Part shown: one piece after another, positions 25,772-36,819 of the stretch | Numbering within the stretch: the stretch's first letter is position 1 | Layout: every line of letters begins with the position of its first letter | From: Pelomonas aquatica | Lineage (GTDB): Bacteria; Pseudomonadota; Gammaproteobacteria; Burkholderiales; Burkholderiaceae_C | Reading direction: 5' to 3' | Length of the DNA: 64,000 nt | Assembly: GCF_026712205.1 (NCBI RefSeq) | Contig: NZ_JAPPUW010000003.1 | Coordinates: 215,920-279,919 of the forward strand | Position numbers and translations under genes: made by a program | Notes under the pieces: model-generated | What the model saw: the letters and a program-made list of their open reading frames with translations, nothing else | The model's database searches: none | Told to the model about the DNA's origin: nothing

Positions 25772-26995
25772 TTGCCCATCGAGGCCGCCGGCAGTCAGCA
25801 GCTGCTCAAGGACATCAACCGCATGGCCCTGGTGCGCCATCTGTGCGCCCAGCCGGGCCAGTCGCGCGCCGACCTGGCCACGGCCGTGGGCCTGACCAAG
25901 TCCACCGTCAGCGGGCTCGTGCGCGACCTGGTCGCCGAGGGCTGGCTGGAGGAGCGCGAGGTCGTCGCCACCGGCGACCTCGGCCGCCGCCCCACGCCCC
26001 TCTTCATCGACCCGGCCCGGCTGCTGCTGCTCGGCGCCGAGGTCGGCATCGACGCCGCCCGCGTCGTCGCCACGTCGCTGACCGGCGAGATCAAGGCCCA
26101 GGCCGTCGCCGGCTACGGCTCGGGCAAGAGCGCCAAGGCCTGCATCGCCAGCCTGGCCACCGCGCTGCTGAAGCTGCGCCGCCAGTTCGACGCGGCCCGG
26201 CACCGCATCATCGGCATCGGCGTGGGCCTGCCGGGCGGCGTGGACGAGGCCGAGGGCTTCCTGCATTTCGCACCCAACCTGGGCTGGAGCGAAGTGCCCG
26301 TCGGCGCGCTGCTGCGCGAGAAGTTCGCCGGCACCGCGCTGGCCGACGTGCCGCTGTTCGTGCAGAACGAGGCCGACGTCGCGGCCCTGGGCGAGCTGGA
26401 GTTCCACCCCTCGCCGCTGACCGACCCGCTGCTCTACGTCAGCATCAACCAGGGCGTGGGCGCCGGCGTCATCGTCGGCGGCCGGCTGCTGACCGGCCAC
26501 CGCGGCTTCGCCGGCGAGGTCGGCCACATCGTGCTGCAACTCAACGGCCCGCCCTGCTCCTGCGGCCGGCGCGGCTGCGCCGAGGCGCTGATCGGCCCGC
26601 GCGCGATGCTGCGCAGCGTGCCCGGCAGCGAGACCGACGGGCTGGCCGAGATCCGCGCCCGCCTGGCCGCCGGCCACGCGGCCCAAGCGGCCGCCGTGCG
26701 CCAGGCCGGCGAATACCTGGGCGTGCTGCTGAACAACCTCGCCGCCGCCTACGACCCCGCCTGCATCGTCGTCGGCGGCGCCGCAGTCGAGCTGGGCGAG
26801 GCCTTCCTGCAGCCGGCGCTGCAGACGCTGGCCGGCTATGCCGCCGCGGCGCGCCTGGAACCCACCACCGTGCGCAGGTCCAGCTTCGGCGCGGATGCCG
26901 TGGCCGTCGGCGCCGCCGCGCTGGCCCGCTACCGGCTGACCCGCCCGCTGATCTCGACGGCAGCGATGGACACGGCCGTGAAGGAGGCCGCCTGA
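25772..26995 (+). CDS. xylR: ROK-family xylose repressor
   Basis: A 407-aa ROK regulator. The N-terminal winged helix includes INRMALVRHLC and LTKSTVSGLVRDLVAEGWL (residues about 17-57). The ROK domain follows, with GVGLPGGVDEAEG, a NEADVAALGE segment and the zinc site CSCGRRGCAE. I start at TTG 25772 because CGGAGAC lies just upstream. XylR proteins repress xylose genes and dissociate on binding xylose. Its stop overlaps the xylB start, and the palindrome at 25691 is its likely operator. Confidence 0.87.
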   Translation: MPIEAAGSQQLLKDINRMALVRHLCAQPGQSRADLATAVGLTKSTVSGLVRDLVAEGWLEEREVVATGDLGRRPTPLFIDPARLLLLGAEVGIDAARVVATSLTGEIKAQAVAGYGSGKSAKACIASLATALLKLRRQFDAARHRIIGIGVGLPGGVDEAEGFLHFAPNLGWSEVPVGALLREKFAGTALADVPLFVQNEADVAALGELEFHPSPLTDPLLYVSINQGVGAGVIVGGRLLTGHRGFAGEVGHIVLQLNGPPCSCGRRGCAEALIGPRAMLRSVPGSETDGLAEIRARLAAGHAAQAAAVRQAGEYLGVLLNNLAAAYDPACIVVGGAAVELGEAFLQPALQTLAGYAAAARLEPTTVRRSSFGADAVAVGAAALARYRLTRPLISTAAMDTAVKEAA

Positions 26996-28449
26996 TGTTC
27001 CTCGGCATCGACCTCGGCACATCGGAAGTCAAGCTGCTGCTGCTCGACAAGGGCGGTAGCGTCGTCGGCCAGGCCGGCGCCGCGCTGGACCTGCAGCGCC
27101 CGCAGCCGCTGTGGTCCGAGCAGGACCCGGCCGCCTGGTGGCGCGCCACCGGCACGGCCGTCGCCACGCTGCGCGAGCGCCACGCGCAAGCCTGGCCGCT
27201 GGTGAGCGCCATCGGCCTGTCGGGCCAGATGCACGGCGCCGTGCTGCTGGGCGGCGGCGACGAAGTGCTGCGCCCCGCCATCCTCTGGAACGACGGCCGC
27301 AGCCACGCCGAATGCGCCGAGCTGGAGGCCGCCGCGCCGCGCCTGCACGACATCGCCGGCAATCTCGCGATGCCGGGCTTCACCGCGCCCAAGCTGCTGT
27401 GGGTGCGCCGGCACGAGCCCGAGATCTTCGCCCGGGTGAAGACCGTGCTGCTGCCCAAGGACTGGCTGCGCCTGCAGCTCTGTGGCGACAAGGTCTCCGA
27501 CCCGTCCGACGCGGCCGGCACGCTGTGGCTGGACGTGGCACGCCGCGACTGGTCCGACGAACTGCTGGCGGCCTGCGGCCTGACGCGCGCGCAGATGTCC
27601 CGCCTCGTCGAGGCCAGCGAGCCCAGCGGCGTGCTCAAGCCCGAACTCGCGCGCGCCTGGGGCCTGGGGCCCGAGGTCGTCATCGCGGGCGGCGCCGGCG
27701 ACAACGCGGCCAGCGCCATCGGCATCGGCACGGTGGCACCCGGCGACGGCTTCATCTCGCTGGGCACCTCGGGCGTGCTCTTCGTCGTCAACGACCGCTT
27801 TGCGCCCAACCCGGCCTCGGCCGTGCACGCCTTCTGCCACGCACTGCCGCAGCGCTGGCACCAGATGAGCGTGATGCTGTCGGCGGCGAGCTGCCTGCGC
27901 TGGTTCTGCACCTTGGTCGGCAGCGACGAAGCCACGCTGCTGGCCGAGCTTTCGCCCGATGACAGCGCAGTCATCGACCTCGCTCCGATCTTCCTGCCCT
28001 ATCTCGCCGGCGAGCGCACGCCGCACAACGACCCCTTCGCGCCCGGCGTCTTCTTCGGCCTCACGCCCGCGAGCAACCGCGCCGCCTGCACCTACGCCGT
28101 GCTGGAGGGCGTGGCCTTCGGCCTGGCCGACGGCCTGGACGCGCTGCGCGCCGCCGGCACCGAGGTGAGCACGCTGTCCCTGGTCGGCGGCGGTGCGCGC
28201 AGCGCCTACTGGGCGCAGCTGATCGCCGACGCGCTGGGCGTCGACATCCTCGTGCACGCCGGCAGCGAGGCCGGCGGCGCCCTCGGTGCCGCGCGCCTGG
28301 CCTGGCTGGCTGCGGGCGGGCAGGTCGACGCGGTCTGCACCCGCCCCGCCGTCGCGGCCCGCCACCGCCCCAACCCCGAACGCCATGCGCGCCTGACCCC
28401 CCGGCTGGCGCGCTTCCGTGACCTCTACCGCCGCCTGCGCGGCGCCTGA
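26995..28449 (+). CDS. xylB: Xylulokinase
   Basis: A 484-aa FGGY-family kinase, the usual length for XylB. The N terminus LGIDLGTSEVKLLLLD is the phosphate-1 motif, SGQMHGAVLL near residue 78 is the XylB signature, and ISLGTSGVLFVV plus LVGGGARSAYWAQ are the ATP-domain motifs. The Asp in GAGDNAASAIG (near 240) is the catalytic base. It phosphorylates D-xylulose to xylulose 5-phosphate. An excellent AAGGAGG site lies inside the end of xylR, and the start overlaps the xylR stop by one base. Confidence 0.92.
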   Translation: MFLGIDLGTSEVKLLLLDKGGSVVGQAGAALDLQRPQPLWSEQDPAAWWRATGTAVATLRERHAQAWPLVSAIGLSGQMHGAVLLGGGDEVLRPAILWNDGRSHAECAELEAAAPRLHDIAGNLAMPGFTAPKLLWVRRHEPEIFARVKTVLLPKDWLRLQLCGDKVSDPSDAAGTLWLDVARRDWSDELLAACGLTRAQMSRLVEASEPSGVLKPELARAWGLGPEVVIAGGAGDNAASAIGIGTVAPGDGFISLGTSGVLFVVNDRFAPNPASAVHAFCHALPQRWHQMSVMLSAASCLRWFCTLVGSDEATLLAELSPDDSAVIDLAPIFLPYLAGERTPHNDPFAPGVFFGLTPASNRAACTYAVLEGVAFGLADGLDALRAAGTEVSTLSLVGGGARSAYWAQLIADALGVDILVHAGSEAGGALGAARLAWLAAGGQVDAVCTRPAVAARHRPNPERHARLTPRLARFRDLYRRLRGA

Positions 28450-28458
28450 ACCTTGACC

Positions 28459-29775
28459 ATGACGAGCTATTTCCACCACATCGCACCGATCCGCTACGAA
28501 GGCCCCGACAGCCCGAACGAGCTGGCCTTCAAGCACTACGACAAGGACCGCCTGGTGCTGGGCAGGCGCATGGAAGACCATCTGCGCTTTGCCGTCTGCT
28601 ACTGGCACAACTTCGTCTGGACCGGGCTGGACCCCTTCGGCGGCGCCACCTTCGAGCGCCCCTGGTTCCAGGGCGGCAGCCCGATGGAGCTGGCCCGCGC
28701 CAAGGCCGACGCCGCCTTCGAGTTCTTCGCCAGGCTCGGCGCGCCCTACTACTGCTTCCACGACCGCGACGTGGCCCCCGAGGGCGCGACCCCGCGCGAA
28801 AGCCAGGACAACTTCAAGCGCATCGTCGACCTGCTGGCCGAGAAGCAGCAGGCCACCGGATGCAAGCTGCTGTGGGGCACGGCCAACCTGTTCAGCCACC
28901 GCCGCTTCATGTCGGGCGCGGCCAGCAACCCCGACCCGGCCCTGTTCGCGATGGCCGCGCTGCAGGTGCGCGACGCGATGGACGCCACGCTCAAGCTCGG
29001 CGGCGAGAACTACGTGCTGTGGGGCGGCCGCGAGGGCTACGAGACGCTGCTGAACACGCGCCTGGGCCAAGAACTCGACCAGCTCGGCCGCTTCCTGAAT
29101 ATGGTGGTCGAGCACAAGCACAAGATCGGCTTCAAGGGCGCCATCCTCATCGAGCCCAAGCCGCGCGAGCCGTCCAAGCACCAGTACGACTTCGATGTCG
29201 CCACCGTCTACGGCCTGCTCGTGCGCTACGGCCTCGAGAAGGAGGTCAAGGTCAACATCGAGGCCAACCACGCGACGCTGTCGGGCCACAGCTTCGAGCA
29301 CGAGATCGCCACCGCCGGCGCTTTAGGCATCCTCGGCAGCCTGGATATGAACCGCGGCGACCCGCAGCTCGGCTGGGACACCGACCAGTTCCCCAACAAC
29401 GTGCCCGAGACGGCGCTGGCGCTCTACCACGTCATCCAGGCGGGCGGCCTGGGCTCGGGCGGCCTGAACTTCGACGCCAAGGTGCGCCGCCAGTCGCTGG
29501 ACGCCGAGGACCTCTTCCACGGCCACATCGGCGGCATGGACGTCTGCGCCCAGGGCCTGCTCGCCGCCGAAAAGATGGTCGAGGACGGCCGCCTCAAGGC
29601 CGCCGTGGACAAGCGCTACGCCGGCTGGGACAGCGCGGCCGGCCAGGACATCCTGCAAGGCCGCCGCACGCTGGCCCAGCTGGCCGACGAAGTGCTCGAA
29701 CGCAACACCGACGTGGCCCCCGTGTCCGCGCGCCAGGAGGCGCTGGAGAACCTCGTCAACCGCTTCTGTGGCTGA
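28459..29775 (+). CDS. xylA: Xylose isomerase
   Basis: A 438-aa class II xylose isomerase, matching E. coli XylA (440 aa). Catalytic and metal motifs are [12 protein letters not shown] (His and Asp near residue 100), [18 protein letters not shown] (Glu near 230), [15 protein letters not shown] and the C-terminal [12 protein letters not shown] 28459 gives the standard N terminus MTSYFHHI; a TTG two codons earlier is less likely. It converts D-xylose to D-xylulose, the next substrate of XylB. The 183 bases that follow, up to the TonB receptor, contain no gene and no clear promoter. Confidence 0.93.
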   Translation: MTSYFHHIAPIRYEGPDSPNELAFKHYDKDRLVLGRRMEDHLRFAVCYWHNFVWTGLDPFGGATFERPWFQGGSPMELARAKADAAFEFFARLGAPYYCFHDRDVAPEGATPRESQDNFKRIVDLLAEKQQATGCKLLWGTANLFSHRRFMSGAASNPDPALFAMAALQVRDAMDATLKLGGENYVLWGGREGYETLLNTRLGQELDQLGRFLNMVVEHKHKIGFKGAILIEPKPREPSKHQYDFDVATVYGLLVRYGLEKEVKVNIEANHATLSGHSFEHEIATAGALGILGSLDMNRGDPQLGWDTDQFPNNVPETALALYHVIQAGGLGSGGLNFDAKVRRQSLDAEDLFHGHIGGMDVCAQGLLAAEKMVEDGRLKAAVDKRYAGWDSAAGQDILQGRRTLAQLADEVLERNTDVAPVSARQEALENLVNRFCG

Positions 29776-29958
29776 TTCCCCATAACTCAAGGACTCACCG
29801 CCACGCAACCCGCCCGGAACGACAACGCTGCCATGACGGTCAATCAGCCATCCAGCCCCTGTCGCGCCGGGCAATGTTGATCTCCCTTTCCTTCACTGCC
29901 GAACCAGCAGTCCAGCACAGCAAGGCCTAGAGCCCAGACCACAACGACAGGAGACACT

Positions 29959-32949
29959 GTGAAACAGCACCGCCGCACCGCCATTTCCATCGCCGCCGCC
30001 CAGGCCGCCCTGCTCTGCAGCGGCCTGGCCCTGGCCCAGACCACGCCCGCCCCGGCGGCCTCCGCGGCCGGCGCCAAGCCGCAGAACCTCGAGACCGTCG
30101 TCGTCAGCGGCCGCCGCGCGGCCCTGCAGTCGGCCCAGAAGATCAAGCAGGACGCCGACGAGATCGTCGACTCCGTCAATGCCGACGACATCGGCAAGCT
30201 GCCGGACAAGTCCGTCACCGAGGTGCTGCAACGCATCGTCGGCGTGACCATCGACCGCACCATGGCCAAGGGCGACCCCGAGCACTACTCGGTCGAAGGC
30301 TCGGGCGTGAACATCCGCGGCCTGTCCTGGGTGCGCTCCGAAATGAACGGCCGCGACACCTTCTCGGCCAACGGCGGCCGTGCGCTGAACTTCGAGGACG
30401 TGCCGCCCGAGCTGATGGCCGGCGTGGACGTCTACAAGAACCCGTCGGCGGCCCAGGTCGAAGGCGCCATCGGCGGCCTCGTGAACCTGCGCACCGCCCT
30501 GCCCTTCGACTACAACGGCCTCAAGGGCGCCGTCTCGGTCAGCGGCAACTACAACGGCTTGCAGCGCAAGTGGAGCCCCGCGGCCTCGGGTCTGCTGTCC
30601 AACCGCTGGAAGACCGACCTCGGCGAATTCGGCGCGCTCTTGAGCCTGGCGCGCAGCAAGAGCACGACGCGCACCGACCTCTGGCAGGCCGAGCCCTACT
30701 ACAACATCGACGGCACGCACTGGGTGCCCAAGGGCGCGCAGTGGCGCGACTCCAACTTCGACCGCACCCGCGAGGGCACCTACGGCGCGCTGCAGTGGAA
30801 GAAGAACGACGTCAGCAGCTCGCTGACCTACTTCGAGTCCAAGTACCGCATGCACTGGGACGAGAACGCGCTGTTCGCCCAGTCCACACCCTACAACCTG
30901 CAGATCGGCAGCGGCGCGACCTACGGCGCCAACAACCAGCTGCTGACCGGCACGCTGACCGACCCGACCGACGGCGGCATCAACTTCGGTGCCGACACGC
31001 GCTACATGACGCGCGACTCCAGGACCCGCGACCTGGGCTGGAACCTGAAGTGGAAGGTCAACGACCGCTGGAGCTTCAGCACCGACCTGCAGCTCGTGAA
31101 GTCCAGCACCAATGCCTTCGACTCCACCGTCGCCACCGGCCTGCAGATGCCCAAGGAGACGCTGGACCTGTCCGGCTCGACGCCGCGCGTCGTCTTCGAC
31201 GCCTCCGACCTGGCCGCGCTGCAGGACAAGGGCAACTACTACTGGGCGTTCACGATGGAACACCTGGACAAGAGCAAGGCCGACTCCAAGGTCTGGCGCG
31301 CGGACGCCAAGTTCAACTTCGACCACCCCGTGCTGCAGGACCTGCAGTTCGGCATCCGCCTGACCGATCGCAACGCGACGACGATCAACTCCTCGCCGAG
31401 CTACAACTGGGCCGCCATCACGCAGGTCTGGCAGCAGGGCTGGGACATCACCGGCCTGGCGCGCCTGAACGACCCGCGCTTCAACGCGCCGGTGTCGCTG
31501 CACCAGTTCACGAACTTCTTCGGCGGCCAAAGCGTGCCGGCCATCTACGTGCCCGACGTGTCGCTGGCTCAGGGCTACCCCGACAGCTACGCGATGCTGC
31601 ACCAATACCACGACCAGGTCCTGTGCAAGCCGCAGCCCTGGCGCTCGGGTTGCAGCCCCTGGACGCCCGCCACCTTCGGCACCGACCCCGAGGGCACCAA
31701 CCAGCAGCATGAGAAAACGCAGGCCGTCTACGGCCAGCTGCGCTTCGGCTGGGAAGACCAGCCCATGCCGGTGGACGGCAACCTCGGCCTGCGCGTCGTG
31801 CGCACCGACATGAAGGCCAACGGCTACATGGTCTTCAAGAACAACGCGCCGACCCTGAAGGACGGCGAGTCCTTTGGCGGCGTGGTCCTCCCGAACGTGG
31901 CCTCCTTCCCGCCCAAGGCGCTGGACGCAAGCCAGAGCTACACCAATGTGCTGCCCAGCCTGAACCTGCGCTTGAAGGCCAGCGACCAGCTGCAGTTCCG
32001 CGCCGCGCTGGCCCAGGCCATCTCGCGCCCGGACTTCTCCGACATGCAGGCCTACACCTCGCTGTCGCTGGACACCCAGAAGCACTCGAACGGCAACACC
32101 GTCGTCATCGACAGCGTCTCGCTGACCGGCAAGGCTGACGGCAACCCGCTGCTCAAGCCCATCAGGTCCAACCAGCTCGACCTGACCGGCGAGTGGTACT
32201 TCTCCAAGACCGGCTCGCTGACCGTGGCCCTGTTCGACAAGGAACTCAAGGACGTCATCGTGAAGCAGTCCGCCACGACGCAGCTGCTCGACGGTGCCGG
32301 CAACCCGATCAACTTCACGGTCACCTCGCCGGTCAACGGCGCCAAGGGCCATGCCCGCGGCATCGAGATCGCCTTCCAGCGCTACCTCGACATGCTGCCG
32401 GGCTGGCTGTCGGGCTTCGGCGTGCAGGCCAACTACACCTACGTCGACAGCAAGACGACGCCCTACAACCCGGTCCTGACCGCCTACTGCGCCGGCACCA
32501 GCACCAGCGCATCCAACCTGAACCTCAACATCAACGGCTGCGACACCGATGGCCACACCTTCGGCAACCTGCCGCTGATCAACCTGTCCAAGAACGCCTA
32601 CAACCTGGCGCTGCTCTACGACTACGGCCCGATCTCGGCCCGCCTGGCCTACAGCTGGCGTTCCAGGTACCTGCAGGGCGTCAACGTCAACGGCACCAAC
32701 GGCGGCGACGGCCGCCTGGCCAACGGCACCGGCGTGGCCTGGGCGCTGCCGACCTGGAGCGACGCCTACGGCCAGGTCGACGCCGGCATCACCTACCGCC
32801 TCAACGACCACTTCAGCGTCAGCCTGGAAGGGCAGAACCTGAACAACGCGCTGGCCCGGCAGCTGATGCAGCAGCAGATCGGCTTCATGACCCGCGGCGT
32901 CAACTACACCGGGCGCCGCTACTCGGTGCAAGCCAGCTACTCGTTCTGA
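29959..32949 (+). CDS. TonB-dependent receptor, probable xyloglucan oligosaccharide importer
   Basis: A 996-aa outer-membrane receptor with a signal peptide (cleavage after LALAQ, near residue 27). A VVVSGRRAALQSA TonB-box-like segment precedes the plug domain (DDIGKLPDKSVTEVLQRI), and the barrel ends with the terminal Phe in VQASYSF. It belongs to the long carbohydrate-type TonB receptors common in Caulobacter, Xanthomonas and Cellvibrio. The start is GTG with AGGAGA seven bases upstream. Position at the head of the xyloglucanase operon suggests import of xyloglucan oligosaccharides; the substrate is inferred from context. Confidence 0.88.
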   Translation: MKQHRRTAISIAAAQAALLCSGLALAQTTPAPAASAAGAKPQNLETVVVSGRRAALQSAQKIKQDADEIVDSVNADDIGKLPDKSVTEVLQRIVGVTIDRTMAKGDPEHYSVEGSGVNIRGLSWVRSEMNGRDTFSANGGRALNFEDVPPELMAGVDVYKNPSAAQVEGAIGGLVNLRTALPFDYNGLKGAVSVSGNYNGLQRKWSPAASGLLSNRWKTDLGEFGALLSLARSKSTTRTDLWQAEPYYNIDGTHWVPKGAQWRDSNFDRTREGTYGALQWKKNDVSSSLTYFESKYRMHWDENALFAQSTPYNLQIGSGATYGANNQLLTGTLTDPTDGGINFGADTRYMTRDSRTRDLGWNLKWKVNDRWSFSTDLQLVKSSTNAFDSTVATGLQMPKETLDLSGSTPRVVFDASDLAALQDKGNYYWAFTMEHLDKSKADSKVWRADAKFNFDHPVLQDLQFGIRLTDRNATTINSSPSYNWAAITQVWQQGWDITGLARLNDPRFNAPVSLHQFTNFFGGQSVPAIYVPDVSLAQGYPDSYAMLHQYHDQVLCKPQPWRSGCSPWTPATFGTDPEGTNQQHEKTQAVYGQLRFGWEDQPMPVDGNLGLRVVRTDMKANGYMVFKNNAPTLKDGESFGGVVLPNVASFPPKALDASQSYTNVLPSLNLRLKASDQLQFRAALAQAISRPDFSDMQAYTSLSLDTQKHSNGNTVVIDSVSLTGKADGNPLLKPIRSNQLDLTGEWYFSKTGSLTVALFDKELKDVIVKQSATTQLLDGAGNPINFTVTSPVNGAKGHARGIEIAFQRYLDMLPGWLSGFGVQANYTYVDSKTTPYNPVLTAYCAGTSTSASNLNLNINGCDTDGHTFGNLPLINLSKNAYNLALLYDYGPISARLAYSWRSRYLQGVNVNGTNGGDGRLANGTGVAWALPTWSDAYGQVDAGITYRLNDHFSVSLEGQNLNNALARQLMQQQIGFMTRGVNYTGRRYSVQASYSF

Positions 32950-32974
32950 GCGCTGGCCAGGGCCCGGAGTCACG

Positions 32975-34615
32975 ATGAAGAAGAAGCACCTCCTCATTGC
33001 CGCGGCACTGGCCGGCCTGCTGGCGGCCCGAGCCGCCGACGCGGCCGAAGTCCCCCGCCTGGTCTCGCGCGACGGCCGCCATGCGCTGCTCGTCGACGGC
33101 AAGCCCTTCCTGATCCTCGGCGCGCAGGCGCACAACGCCAGCAACTACCCCGACGCGCTGAAGGACGTCTGGCCGGCCGCGGCCGACGCGCAGGCCAACA
33201 CCGTGCTGATGCCGGTGGCCTGGGAGCAGGTCGAGCCCGAGGAGGGGCGCTTCGACTTCGGCTTCGTCGACACGCTGGTCAAGCAGGCCCGCCAGCAGAA
33301 GAAGCACCTCGTGCTGCTGTGGTTCGCGACCTGGAAGAACACCAGCGCCCAATACACGCCGGCCTGGGTCAAGCTCGACACCAGGCGCTTCCCCGCGATG
33401 CGCGACCGCGACGGCAAGCCCAGCTACTGCCTCAGCCCCTTCGGCAGCGAGACGCTGAAGGCCGACCGGCGCGCTTTCGTCGCGCTGATGGGCCACCTGA
33501 AGCAGATCGACTCGGCCGAGCGCACCGTGCTGATGGTGCAGGTCGAGAACGAGGTCGGCACCTACGGCCTCGTGCGCGACTTCGGCCCGGCCGCGCAGGC
33601 CGCCTTCGAGCAGCCGGTGCCGGCCGCCGTGCTGGCGCGCAAGAAACCCGTCGCCGCGGCGTCCGGCAACTGGCGCGAGGTCTACGGCGACTACGCCGAC
33701 GAATATTTCCACGCCTGGGCCATCGCCCGCTACATCGGCGACATCGCCCAGGCCGGCCGCGTCGCCTACGACCTGCCGGTGTACGTCAACAACGCGCTGC
33801 GCAACCCGCTGGAGCAGCCGCCCAAGCCCTGGAACAAGGACTTCGCCAGCGGCGGCCCGACCTGGGACGTCATCGACATCTACAAGGCCGCGGCGCCGGC
33901 CGTCGACATCGTTGCGCCCGACATCTACAACCCCGACGCCGCCCAGATCGAGGCCAATCTGCGGCTCTTCCAGCGCGCCGACAACGCGCTGTGGATTCCC
34001 GAGATCGGCAATGCGCCGGGCTATGCGCGCTGGCTCTATGCCGCCTTCGGCCAGGGCGCCATCGGCGTCGCGCCCTTTGGCATCGACTACGCGGACTACA
34101 GCAACTACCCGCTCGGCTCGCCGCTGAAGGACCGCCAGATGGTCGAGCCCTTCGGCCGCGTCTTCGCGGCCTTCGCGCCCATGCAGCGCCAGTGGGCGCA
34201 ATGGGCCTTCGAGGGCCGCACGCGCGGCGCCGCCGAGGGCGACGACCGCAGGCCGCAGGCGCTGGCCTTCCCCGGCTGGACCGTCAGGCTGTCCTTCGGC
34301 GAATGGCAGTTCGGCGAGCGCAGCTGGCCTCAGCTCAAGGACAAGCAGCCGCCCGGCACCGAGCAGCCCGCCGGCGGCGTGGCCGTCGCGCAGATCGGCG
34401 ACGACGAGTTCCTCATCGTCGGCGAGCGCAGCCGCGTGCGCATCGAGCCCGCCGGGCACGAAGGCTTCATGCTGCGCGCCGAGGAGGGCCGCTTCGACGC
34501 CGCGGGCCGCTGGCAGATGACGCGCGTCTGGAACGGCGACCTGGTGGACTGGGGCCTGAACCTGCCGGCCAAGCCCGTCGTGCTGAAGGTCCGCATGGCG
34601 AGGCCCGCGCCATGA
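32975..34615 (+). CDS. GH35 beta-galactosidase with DUF5597-type C terminus
   Basis: A 546-aa exported glycosidase (signal peptide ending near DAAEVP). The clan GH-A barrel has its acid/base Glu in [13 protein letters not shown] and the nucleophile Glu in [11 protein letters not shown]. The C-terminal part (about 420-546) is a small beta domain typical of the DUF5597 group. It would strip beta-galactose from galactosylated xylose side chains of xyloglucan, exposing xylose to the GH31 enzyme. The gene starts 25 bases after the receptor and its stop overlaps the GH74 start. Confidence 0.85.
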   Translation: MKKKHLLIAAALAGLLAARAADAAEVPRLVSRDGRHALLVDGKPFLILGAQAHNASNYPDALKDVWPAAADAQANTVLMPVAWEQVEPEEGRFDFGFVDTLVKQARQQKKHLVLLWFATWKNTSAQYTPAWVKLDTRRFPAMRDRDGKPSYCLSPFGSETLKADRRAFVALMGHLKQIDSAERTVLMVQVENEVGTYGLVRDFGPAAQAAFEQPVPAAVLARKKPVAAASGNWREVYGDYADEYFHAWAIARYIGDIAQAGRVAYDLPVYVNNALRNPLEQPPKPWNKDFASGGPTWDVIDIYKAAAPAVDIVAPDIYNPDAAQIEANLRLFQRADNALWIPEIGNAPGYARWLYAAFGQGAIGVAPFGIDYADYSNYPLGSPLKDRQMVEPFGRVFAAFAPMQRQWAQWAFEGRTRGAAEGDDRRPQALAFPGWTVRLSFGEWQFGERSWPQLKDKQPPGTEQPAGGVAVAQIGDDEFLIVGERSRVRIEPAGHEGFMLRAEEGRFDAAGRWQMTRVWNGDLVDWGLNLPAKPVVLKVRMARPAP

Positions 34616-36819
34616 TGCGCCGCCGTCATCTTCTTCAAGCCGCCGGCCTGTTCGCCGCCCTACCTGCCGGGTCCGCGGACAACGCCACGCCCGCCTACGA
34701 CTGGCGCAGCCTCACATTCGGCGCCGGCGGCTTCATCGACGGCTTCGTCTTCCACCCGCGCGAGCCGGGCCTGCTCTACTGCCGCACCGACATCGGCGGC
34801 GCCTATCGCTTCGACCCGGCGGCCAGGCGCTGGCTGCCGCTGCTGGACCAGCTCTCCAAGGCCGACGCCGACCTGATGGGCGTGCTCAGCCTCGCGGTCG
34901 ACCCGAGCGACGCCAACCGCGTCTATGCCGCCTGCGGCCTCTACACCAGCCAATGGGCACGCGGCGCGGCCCTGCTCGCGTCGACCGACCGCGGCGCGAC
35001 CTGGACCGTGCACGAACTCGGCCTCAAGCTGATGGGCAACGGCCCCGGCCGCGGCTCTGGCGAGCGCCTGCAGGTGGACCCGAACCGGCCCGAGCGCCTG
35101 CTGCTCGGCAGCTCGCAGGACGGGCTGCTGCAGAGCACGGACAGCGGCCAGCACTTCAGCGCCGTCGGCGGCTTCCCGGCCAGGCATGTCTCCCTCGTGC
35201 TCTTCGACGCCAAGAGCGGACAGGGCGGCCAGCCCGGCCAGGGCACGCCCACCGTCTACGTGGGCAGCCACGACCAGCCCGGCCTCTTCGTCTCGCACGA
35301 CGCGGGCCAGAGCTTCACGCGCATCGCCGAGCTGCCGGCCCAGGCGCCGCAGCGCGCGGCCTTCGGCCTGGATGGCTCGCTCTATGTGACGCTGGCCGCC
35401 GGCCCGGGCAGCGAAGTCGTCAACCCCAGTTATGCGAAGACCGGCTGCGTCTGGCGCCGCGCGCCCGACGGCCGCTGGCAGGACATCACACCCGTCAGGC
35501 CCACGGCCGCCCAGCCCTTTGCCTACTCCGGCCTGGACGTCGACCCCAAGCGCCCCGGCCGCCTCGTCGTGTCCACCATCGAGCGCTGGAGCGGCGGCGA
35601 CGAGATCTTCGTCTCCGACGACTTCGGCGCCAGTTGGGCACCGCTCAGCCCGCGCTCCGTCTTCGACGACAGCCGCCACCCCTGGCTGCAGGCCTACCAG
35701 AAGAAGAACCACCACCCGCTCGGCCACTGGCTGGCCGACCTCAAGATCGACCCGCACGACGGCGACCATGCCGTCTACGGCACGGGCTACGGCCTGTGGA
35801 TGACGCACAAGCTCGGCGCGCCCCAAGTGCGCTGGGACTTCACCGTCGAGAACATCGAGGAGACGGCCACCCTCGGCCTGGAAAGCCCCTCGGGCGGCGC
35901 CTCGCTGTTCGCGGCCATGGGCGACGTGTCGGGCGCGGCCTGGGACGACCTCGGCCAGGGCCCCAAGGCCGGCCTCTTCCTGCCCGCCGGCGAGACCTGC
36001 CGCTCGGTCGCCTTCGCCGAACTCGACCCCGGCATCGTCGCGCGCACGTCGGACATGGCGGCCAACGGCGGCTACTGGTCGAGCGACGGCGGCGCGAGCT
36101 GGCGGCCCTGGGGCCCGTCTCCGCGCGCCGCCAGGACGCCCGAGGGCTGGACCGCGCCGACCGGCCAGGTCGCCGTGTCGGCCAAGGGCGGCTTCTTTCT
36201 TTGGGTGCCCGAGAAGCAGGCCGCGATGTTCTCGCGCGACCGCGGCAAGACCTGGACCGTGAGCCAGGGCTGGCCGGCGGAGCGCGACATCGTGCTGAGC
36301 CCGGTGGCCGACCGCGCCGTCGAAGGCGTGTTCTATGTGCACGACCGCGCCAACGGCCGCATCCTCGTCAGCGTGGACGGCGGCGCGAGCTTCCAGCCCG
36401 CCGTCACCGGCCTGCCCAAGCTCGAGACCTGGCAGAGCGCCCAGCTCATCTGCGCGCCCGGCAAGCCGCGGGACCTGTGGCTGGCCGCGCCCGACGGCCT
36501 GGTACACCTCCCCGGCATCGACGCGCGAGCGCAGACCGCTCGCAACGTCGTCGAGCCCTGGCGCGTGGCCGTTGGCAAGGCGGCTGCGGGCGCGAGCTAT
36601 CACGCGGTCTACGTGTGGGGCAAGGTGCTCGTCGACGGCGAGGCGGTCGAAGGCCTGTTCCGTTCCGTCGACGCCGGCGCCAACTGGCAGCGCATCAACG
36701 ACGACCGCCACCGCTACGGTCGCCTCAACGCGATGGCGGCCGACCCGCTGGAGTTCGGCGTCGTCTACCTCGCGCCCGAGGGCCGCGGCGTCATCGTCGG
36801 AAAGCCGCGCGCGTCATGA
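34612..36819 (+). CDS. GH74 xyloglucanase
   Basis: A 735-aa protein with a twin-Arg-like leader ([10 protein letters not shown]) and the tandem seven-bladed propeller sequence of GH74. One catalytic Asp is D60 in [11 protein letters not shown]; the second lies in [15 protein letters not shown]. Repeats of the sialidase-like type ([31 protein letters not shown]) recur through the protein. No carbohydrate-binding module follows. GH74 enzymes cleave the beta-1,4-glucan backbone of xyloglucan, so this is the most specific pointer to the substrate of the locus. It overlaps both neighbours by 4 bases (ATGA). Confidence 0.9.
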   Translation: MMRRRHLLQAAGLFAALPAGSADNATPAYDWRSLTFGAGGFIDGFVFHPREPGLLYCRTDIGGAYRFDPAARRWLPLLDQLSKADADLMGVLSLAVDPSDANRVYAACGLYTSQWARGAALLASTDRGATWTVHELGLKLMGNGPGRGSGERLQVDPNRPERLLLGSSQDGLLQSTDSGQHFSAVGGFPARHVSLVLFDAKSGQGGQPGQGTPTVYVGSHDQPGLFVSHDAGQSFTRIAELPAQAPQRAAFGLDGSLYVTLAAGPGSEVVNPSYAKTGCVWRRAPDGRWQDITPVRPTAAQPFAYSGLDVDPKRPGRLVVSTIERWSGGDEIFVSDDFGASWAPLSPRSVFDDSRHPWLQAYQKKNHHPLGHWLADLKIDPHDGDHAVYGTGYGLWMTHKLGAPQVRWDFTVENIEETATLGLESPSGGASLFAAMGDVSGAAWDDLGQGPKAGLFLPAGETCRSVAFAELDPGIVARTSDMAANGGYWSSDGGASWRPWGPSPRAARTPEGWTAPTGQVAVSAKGGFFLWVPEKQAAMFSRDRGKTWTVSQGWPAERDIVLSPVADRAVEGVFYVHDRANGRILVSVDGGASFQPAVTGLPKLETWQSAQLICAPGKPRDLWLAAPDGLVHLPGIDARAQTARNVVEPWRVAVGKAAAGASYHAVYVWGKVLVDGEAVEGLFRSVDAGANWQRINDDRHRYGRLNAMAADPLEFGVVYLAPEGRGVIVGKPRAS

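Noticed and set aside
23863..28449. A 1528-codon frame apparently fusing xylulokinase to a long N-terminal part
   Set aside because: The N-terminal 1040 codons are antisense to the halogenase gene and out of frame with xylR; only the part from 26995 is a kinase, with its own AAGGAGG site.
29834..29842. TGACGGTCA palindrome upstream of the TonB receptor as an operator
   Set aside because: Only four-base arms; expected by chance in a gap of this size, and unlike the XylR-type site.
29893..33144. A 1083-codon open frame on the minus strand opposite the TonB receptor
   Set aside because: Composition is dominated by Val, Gly, Ala, Arg, His and Gln, with no domain motifs; it mirrors a well-supported receptor gene. 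Long antisense frames are expected at this GC content.
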